This document shows positions 59,982 to 64,000 of a stretch of DNA of 64,000 bases, one piece after another. Each line of letters opens with the position of its first letter. The first letter of the stretch is position 1. The DNA comes from Hespellia sp. (GTDB taxonomy: Bacteria > Bacillota > Clostridia > Lachnospirales > Lachnospiraceae), in assembly GCA_028694105.1 (NCBI GenBank), contig JAQUUC010000008.1:1-64000 (forward strand). Direction: 5' to 3'. A model generated the notes under the pieces. The model was given only the letters and a program-made list of their open reading frames with translations. It did no database searches and was not told the origin of the DNA. Made by a program: the position numbers and the translations under genes.

Positions 59982-60034
59982 TTGTACAAGGTTTGAAAAT
60001 CGGTTATACTTATTGAACAGATAAAACCGATTTT
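59982..60034 (+). promoter_or_regulatory. Promoter with flanking inverted repeat before rpiR-type gene
   Basis: TTGTAC (59982-59987), 17 bp, TATACT (60005-60010). AAAATCGGTT (59996-60005) lies just before the -10 and its inverse AACCGATTTT (60025-60034) just after the start site, 29 bp apart. This is the usual place for a repressor; autoregulation is possible. Confidence 0.65.
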
Positions 60035-60064
60035 ATTCTTTATAAGAGGAGACGAACCAATACA

Positions 60065-60841
60065 ATGAATGTCTTACAGAATTTAACTACATTTTATAAC
60101 CAGCTTCCGCCAGAGAGCACGTATCGCAATGTGTGTCAGGGAATTTTGGAACATATGGGCGAGGCAGCGGAAGGAACAATATACGATTTGGCGGAGCTGA
60201 CTAATTCATCCAGAACCACAGTTTGGAGAATGGTACAGAAGATGGGCTACAAATCATTTTCTGATTTTCATCATGAATTAAAACGTGCAGTCAGGCAGTA
60301 TGATTATTATAATCGAATACTTCCACAGGAAGAGTGTGTATCCACAGAAATCATAAAAGAGTCCCTTCTGAGACAGGTGATGAAGGCATATGAATCTATG
60401 CGAGATCAAACAGATACAAAGGCGTTGGAACAGATCGCGTTTGAAATGAGTCAGGCTGATAAAGTGCATTTTTACACACCAATCCACAGCAGCTCTATCT
60501 GTTCATTGCAGCAGAATCTGGCAATGAGCGGAAAGGAAACAGATTATTTCTGCCTGATGCCGGAGATGCTGGAAGGAACAAAGGCGTTGACGGATAAAAG
60601 TATTGTCTTTGTGAACACGATTGATCATGTGGAGACGATGGATCTGAGCGAAGTATTTGACAATATAAAAGAGCACGGAGCAAAGATCTTAGGAATTACA
60701 AATCATAAATCAAAATATAAAGAATATATTGATTGCGAGATATTAAGTGAAAGTGCAGATGGGGTTGCCCAGGGGATGATTATGTTTGATACATATTTCT
60801 ACATGCTGAGCGAGATTTATCGCATGAAATATATTGGATGA
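60065..60841 (+). CDS. MurR/RpiR-family transcriptional regulator
   Basis: 258-aa regulator with an N-terminal RpiR HTH (TIYDLAELTNSSRTTVWRMVQKMGYKSFSDFHHELKRA, split here over residues about 38-75) and a C-terminal SIS sugar-phosphate-binding domain (KVHFYTPIHSSSICSLQQNLAMSG; DKSIVFVNTID; GAKILGITNHKSK). RpiR proteins respond to phosphosugars, so part of this locus should produce a phosphorylated sugar. It is preceded by a promoter with an inverted repeat and followed by a terminator. It may control the 58071-59945 genes or the 61159 operon. Confidence 0.9.
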   Translation: MNVLQNLTTFYNQLPPESTYRNVCQGILEHMGEAAEGTIYDLAELTNSSRTTVWRMVQKMGYKSFSDFHHELKRAVRQYDYYNRILPQEECVSTEIIKESLLRQVMKAYESMRDQTDTKALEQIAFEMSQADKVHFYTPIHSSSICSLQQNLAMSGKETDYFCLMPEMLEGTKALTDKSIVFVNTIDHVETMDLSEVFDNIKEHGAKILGITNHKSKYKEYIDCEILSESADGVAQGMIMFDTYFYMLSEIYRMKYIG

Positions 60842-60902
60842 CCTTGAGATTTTGCTGCTTTTCAAAAATGAAAAAATCAGAATATAGTTGTAAGTAAAAG
60901 AG

Positions 60903-60964
60903 TGCCCCCGATGGGAAGAGATAAAGCCTGCCAGCCATATGTCGATTCCCAGCAGGGGCATTTT
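60903..60964 (+). terminator. Probable terminator after RpiR gene
   Basis: TGCCCC pairs with GGGGCA at the ends and TGGGAA with TTCCCA further in, around a long loop, followed by TTTT. Confidence 0.6.
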
Positions 60965-60993
60965 AAGATAACGACATATTAGTTATTTTACAA

Positions 60994-61026
60994 AAGGACA
61001 AAAATAGTACATGTTTTTTTGTCCTT
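60994..61026. promoter_or_regulatory. Inverted repeat in the 317-bp gap before the final isomerase operon
   Basis: AAGGACAAAAA and TTTTTGTCCTT form a perfect 11-bp inverted repeat around 11 nt. The gap 60842-61158 also holds the terminator above and a TATAAT (61109-61114) with no good -35, which suggests an activator-dependent promoter for the 61159-64000 operon. No other gene was seen in the gap. Confidence 0.5.
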
Positions 61027-61158
61027 GCAAGTGATAACAAGAAAAGAAGGTTCAAATAAGGTATGAAATTTGGATAATTAGAAGAGAGCTTTTCATTTCT
61101 AAACGCTATATAATGTAACCATGTTGAAGAGCAAAAAACAAAAGGAGAGATGAAAACT

Positions 61159-62079
61159 ATGAAATTAGGATTTGTAAGTGCGATTCTTGACACATGGACA
61201 TATGAAGAAATGATGGATTTTGCATCAGATCACGGATTTGACTGTGTGGAAGTGGCATGCTGGCCACAAGGTAAGGCTGAAAGAAGATATGCTGGTGTTA
61301 GTCATATCGATGCTGAGAGAGTGTTAGAGGATGAAGAATATGCAAAGCATATTACTGACTACAGCAAAGAGAAAAATGTAGAGATTTCTTCCCTTGCATA
61401 CTATCCAAATACAATGGATGGAGATCTTGCAAAACGTGAAGCAGCGGTTGAACATTTAAAGAATCTGATTAAAGCCAGTGCAAAGCTTGGTGTTGGTATG
61501 GTTACGACATTCATCGGAAGAGACCAGACAAAGACTGTGGAAGAGAATCTTGAGCTGGTGAAAGAGATATGGCCACCAATTATCAAGGCTGCAGAAGAGA
61601 GCAGTGTAAAAGTTGCAATCGAGAACTGTCCAATGTTATTCGGAGCGGATCAGTGGCCGGGTGGACAGAACCTCATGACAACTCCTGCTAACTGGAGAAA
61701 AGTATTTGAGATTCTTGACAGTGATAACCTTGGTATCAACTATGATCCATCACACTTTGTATGGCAGATGATTGATTACATCAAACCTATTTATGAATTC
61801 AAAGATAAAATCTTCCATGTACATTATAAAGACATCAAGGTATATCGTGACCGCTTAAATGACTGTGGCATTATGGCATATCCACTTGACTTCATGTCAC
61901 CAAAACTTCCGGGCCTTGGAGATGTTGACTGGGGGAAATATGTATCAGCCTTAACAGATATTGGCTATGACGGATATACATGTATTGAAGTGGAAGATAA
62001 GGCATTTGAAGGAACGAAAGAAAAGGTAGAAGACTCACTGGTGCTCAGCCAGAGATATTTGAAACAGTTTGTTATTTAA
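61159..62079 (+). CDS. Sugar phosphate isomerase/epimerase-like TIM barrel (C-glycoside operon)
   Basis: 306-aa SPI/E protein, closest in the window to that at 44569. Metal-ligand candidates: IENCPM (Glu), NYDPSHFVWQ (Asp, His), HVHYKDIK (His, Asp) and CIEVEDKAFEG (Glu). It contains a RDQTK-type loop after strand 4 typical of the IolE/IolI-like group. It is the first gene of an operon with the DgpA-like dehydrogenase and deglycosidase-like subunits. In the Eubacterium cellulosolvens dfg cluster an additional epimerase-like gene is likewise present. ATG 61159 has GGAGAG 9 nt upstream. Confidence 0.88.
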   Translation: MKLGFVSAILDTWTYEEMMDFASDHGFDCVEVACWPQGKAERRYAGVSHIDAERVLEDEEYAKHITDYSKEKNVEISSLAYYPNTMDGDLAKREAAVEHLKNLIKASAKLGVGMVTTFIGRDQTKTVEENLELVKEIWPPIIKAAEESSVKVAIENCPMLFGADQWPGGQNLMTTPANWRKVFEILDSDNLGINYDPSHFVWQMIDYIKPIYEFKDKIFHVHYKDIKVYRDRLNDCGIMAYPLDFMSPKLPGLGDVDWGKYVSALTDIGYDGYTCIEVEDKAFEGTKEKVEDSLVLSQRYLKQFVI

Positions 62080-62172
62080 AATAGTTTAAAGACAAACATT
62101 AACATGTGGCAACGCGGATTTGAGAATATCCGCTTTGACTTAAATAATTACATAAAAAAGGAGAACAAGAAA

Positions 62173-63285
62173 ATGGGAAAAGTTAAAATTGCAATCGTAG
62201 GATGTGGTGGAATCGCTAACCAGAAACATTTACCATCATTGGCAAAATTTCCAGAAAGAGCAGAGATTGTTGCTTTCTGTGATATCATTCCAGAGAGAGC
62301 TGAAAAAGCAAAAGCTGATTATGGAGTAGAGAGTTCTAAAGTTTACACAGATTACAAAGAGATGTTAGCAGACACAAGCATCGAAATCGATGTTGTACAT
62401 GTATGTACTCCAAACGTTGCTCACTGCCCAATCACAGTAGCTGCATTCGAAGCTGGCAAACATGTTATGTGTGAGAAACCTATGGCACACAACACGGAAG
62501 ATGCTCAGAAGATGATCGATGCCTGGAAAAAAGCAGGAACAAAATTCACAATCGGATATCAGAACAGATTCCGTGATGATACACAGACATTACATGCTTC
62601 ATGCGCTGATGGCGAATTAGGAGAAGTTTACTTCGCAAAAGCTCATGCACTCAGAAGAAGAGCTGTTCCTACATGGGGCGTATTCCCGAACAAAGCACTT
62701 CAGGGTGGCGGACCACTGATTGATATCGGAACACATGCACTTGACATTACACTTTGGATGATGGACAACTACGAACCAGAATCAGTTTCTGGACAGGTAT
62801 TCTACAAATTAGGACGTCAGGCTGACGGTCCGGACGGAAATGTATTTGGTCCTTGGGATCCAGAGACATTCGAGGTTGAGGACTCAGCATTCGGATTTGT
62901 AAAGATGAAAAACGGAGCAACCATCTACTTAGAGTCATCATGGGCATTAAACATTCTGAAATCTATGGAAGCATCTACAACACTTTGCGGAACAAAAGGT
63001 GGAGCCGAGATTCACCATGGCGGAAGCTACCCACAGGATGAATTAATTTACAATAACGTTGAACACAATCAGTTAATGGAAAAAGTAATCTCTCCAGCAG
63101 GAGTTGTTGACTTCTTCGAAGGCGGAGCAGCTGCAGAAGCAGTTCGCGAGCAGGATCAGTGGTTAGATGCAATCCTCAACGACAAAGAACCACTTGTAAA
63201 ACCAGAGCAGGCATTCGTAGTAACTCAGATCTTAGAGGCAATCTACAAATCAGCTGAGACAGGAAAAGAAGTATTTTTTGACTAA
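62173..63285 (+). CDS. Gfo/Idh/MocA-family oxidoreductase (4), DgpA-like
   Basis: 370-aa NAD-dependent dehydrogenase. Motifs: AIVGCGGIANQKHLPSL, HVMCEKPMAHNTED (catalytic Lys), RRAVPTWGVFPNKALQGGGPLIDIGTHALDITLWMM (split motif; the conserved Asp and His are in DIGTH). DgpA, which oxidises the C3 hydroxyl of the glucose in puerarin before C-glycosidic cleavage, belongs to this family and is encoded with the same kind of neighbours, so a glycoside 3-dehydrogenase is the best call. ATG 62173 has AAAGGAG 9 nt upstream. Downstream: intercistronic hairpin, then the small beta-like subunit. Confidence 0.88.
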   Translation: MGKVKIAIVGCGGIANQKHLPSLAKFPERAEIVAFCDIIPERAEKAKADYGVESSKVYTDYKEMLADTSIEIDVVHVCTPNVAHCPITVAAFEAGKHVMCEKPMAHNTEDAQKMIDAWKKAGTKFTIGYQNRFRDDTQTLHASCADGELGEVYFAKAHALRRRAVPTWGVFPNKALQGGGPLIDIGTHALDITLWMMDNYEPESVSGQVFYKLGRQADGPDGNVFGPWDPETFEVEDSAFGFVKMKNGATIYLESSWALNILKSMEASTTLCGTKGGAEIHHGGSYPQDELIYNNVEHNQLMEKVISPAGVVDFFEGGAAAEAVREQDQWLDAILNDKEPLVKPEQAFVVTQILEAIYKSAETGKEVFFD

Positions 63286-63311
63286 TCATTATTAAAATGG
63301 AACAGGGTATT

Positions 63312-63346
63312 GCACGCAGGCATCTATTTTATAGATGCCTCAGTGC
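63312..63346 (+). promoter_or_regulatory. Intercistronic hairpin before beta-subunit gene
   Basis: AGGCATCTAT / ATAGATGCCT is a perfect 10-bp stem with a TTT loop, extended by outer GCAC/GTGC pairing. There is no T tract. It likely stabilises or processes mRNA, so that subunit genes and the dehydrogenase gene are made at different levels. Confidence 0.6.
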
Positions 63347-63366
63347 TCATAATAAGGAGAAATGAA

Positions 63367-63762
63367 ATGGCTGGCAGACAAATTTATAATCCGGATGGAT
63401 TTAAAAACATCGAAAAAGATGGAAAAATCGTAGGATTTCAGTGCGAAATGAAAGCACAGTACTATCGTGGAATTACATTATCAATTGTAAGAGATATCAA
63501 AGTGAATGTTGACGGTACAGATTATAACAGAGAAGATGTACGCCTGAGTGTGAATGGTGAAACATTTACATTAGAAGAGATGCGTACAGTGATCGATTCA
63601 GATTATCGTTGGGAATTTGGTGATTATGCAACCGTAAGCGTTATGACAGAAGGCGGTTTAACAGCAGGAACACATCACATCAAAGCAGTACAGGTGATTG
63701 ACCCATCATACATGCCATTCCAGGTGGAAGCGGTATGTGAAGCTGATTTCGATATTAAATAA
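63367..63762 (+). CDS. C-glycoside deglycosidase beta-subunit-like protein (DUF6379)
   Basis: 131-aa all-beta protein. It contains GFQCEMKAQYYRGITLSIV, NVDGTDYNREDVRLSVNGETFTLEEM (split here), YRWEFGDYATV and a final FQVEAVCEADFDI. These segments and the length match my recollection of the small beta subunit of bacterial C-glycoside deglycosidases (DfgB, and the smaller DgpB/DgpC partner), annotated as DUF6379. The known enzyme is an alpha-beta heteromer that cleaves the C-C bond of a 3-oxo-C-glycoside. It lies directly between a DgpA-like gene and an alpha-like TIM-barrel gene. AAGGAG precedes ATG 63367; upstream in-frame ATG at 63310 lies before the hairpin. Confidence 0.82.
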   Translation: MAGRQIYNPDGFKNIEKDGKIVGFQCEMKAQYYRGITLSIVRDIKVNVDGTDYNREDVRLSVNGETFTLEEMRTVIDSDYRWEFGDYATVSVMTEGGLTAGTHHIKAVQVIDPSYMPFQVEAVCEADFDIK

Positions 63763-63776
63763 GGAGGAACGAAAGC

Positions 63777-64000
63777 ATGAGCTATGATATTAAAAGAAGT
63801 GTATCCCTGTACAGCTATCAGGATGAATACTACGATAAGAAGTTAGATTTAGAGGGCTGTCTCCGTGAGACGGCAAAGGCAGGAGCAACAGGCGTGGAAC
63901 TCTTAGCGGAACAGATGATTCGCAGATTCCCACTTCCGATTGAAGACGAAGAATTCAGAGCACAGTGGTTTGAAATGTTAAAGAAATATGGTTTAGAGCC
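63777..64000 (+). CDS. C-glycoside deglycosidase alpha-subunit-like TIM barrel (partial, cut by window end)
   Basis: Only the first 74 codons are in the window. They begin RSVSLYSYQDEYYDKKLDLEGCL (split motif), then KAGATGVELLAEQMIRRFP, the first two beta-alpha units of an SPI/E TIM barrel. The AEQ after strand 2 fits the alpha subunit of C-glycoside deglycosidases. GGAGGAACG precedes ATG 63777, 14 bp after the beta-like gene. The metal and catalytic residues lie beyond the window, so function rests on context. Confidence 0.75.
   Translation, partial: MSYDIKRSVSLYSYQDEYYDKKLDLEGCLRETAKAGATGVELLAEQMIRRFPLPIEDEEFRAQWFEMLKKYGLE

Noticed and set aside
1..64000. Mobile element, phage or CRISPR origin for the locus
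   Set aside because: No transposase, integrase, phage gene, tRNA-flanked repeat or regularly spaced repeat array was seen; base composition looks even by eye.

Overview
The window looks like a chromosome segment from a low-to-medium GC anaerobic Firmicute, most likely a gut Lachnospiraceae (inference). Support: strong AGGAGG-type ribosome binding sites, TTGACA/TATAAT promoters, ptb/buk-type acyl-phosphate genes, YesL/LplABC-type sugar uptake genes, AraC-GH39 fusion regulators, and genes resembling the C-glycoside deglycosylation operons of Dorea PUE and Eubacterium cellulosolvens. I see no rRNA, tRNA, CRISPR array, prophage or insertion sequence. Coding density is high, and only one gap (60842-61158) exceeds 300 bases.

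Layout. 1-3.6 kb: SGNH hydrolase, AEC transporter, esterase and a ThuA-domain protein. 3.7-7.5 kb: an ATPase/STAS-like regulator, then a stand-alone acyl carrier protein, a phosphotransacylase and a butyrate-type kinase. 7.6-10.4 kb: two MATE exporters. 10.5-23.5 kb: three AraC regulators fused to GH39-like domains, YesL, a small membrane protein and an LplABC-like sugar ABC transporter. 23.5-33.5 kb: a sugar/polyol catabolic block (Zn-alcohol dehydrogenase, FGGY kinase, PRD-type activator, Fe-alcohol dehydrogenase, 2-hydroxyacid dehydrogenase, old-yellow-enzyme reductase, class II aldolase). 33.6-37.5 kb: a fourth AraC-GH39 regulator and a carboxylesterase. 37.7-44.3 kb: paired TIM-barrel isomerase/epimerase-like proteins, a VOC protein, an aldo/keto reductase, a ROK regulator, and a thiolase with its DUF35 partner. 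44.5-64 kb: more isomerase-like proteins, four Gfo/Idh/MocA oxidoreductases, a complete Opp/Dpp-type ABC transporter, a second ThuA protein, ROK and RpiR regulators. It ends in a DgpA-like oxidoreductase followed by genes resembling the beta and alpha subunits of C-glycoside deglycosidase; the last gene is cut by the window edge.

How the parts may work together (inference). The right half looks like a multi-cassette locus for non-hydrolytic deglycosylation of plant glycosides. Glycosides would enter through the ABC transporters. Gfo/Idh/MocA enzymes would oxidise the sugar at C3. TIM-barrel lyase/isomerase proteins, with or without the small beta subunit, would eliminate the aglycone. ThuA, Hyi-like and aldo/keto reductase proteins would process the keto-sugar. 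The flavin reductase, VOC protein, thiolase-DUF35 pair and MATE pumps could act on or export aglycones.

Two sets of promoter elements read directly from the sequence tie distant genes together. A 20-bp palindrome (TTTCCTCTTTAAAGAGGAAA and variants) sits exactly 8 bp upstream of a TTGNGN-N17-TAYNNT-like promoter at four places: ThuA, ACP-pta-buk, FGGY kinase and Fe-ADH. A different inverted repeat (ACTTT..TTAA-N3-TTA..AAGT) precedes TTGACA-N17 promoters at the three isomerase-led operons at 37.7, 44.5 and 53.5 kb.
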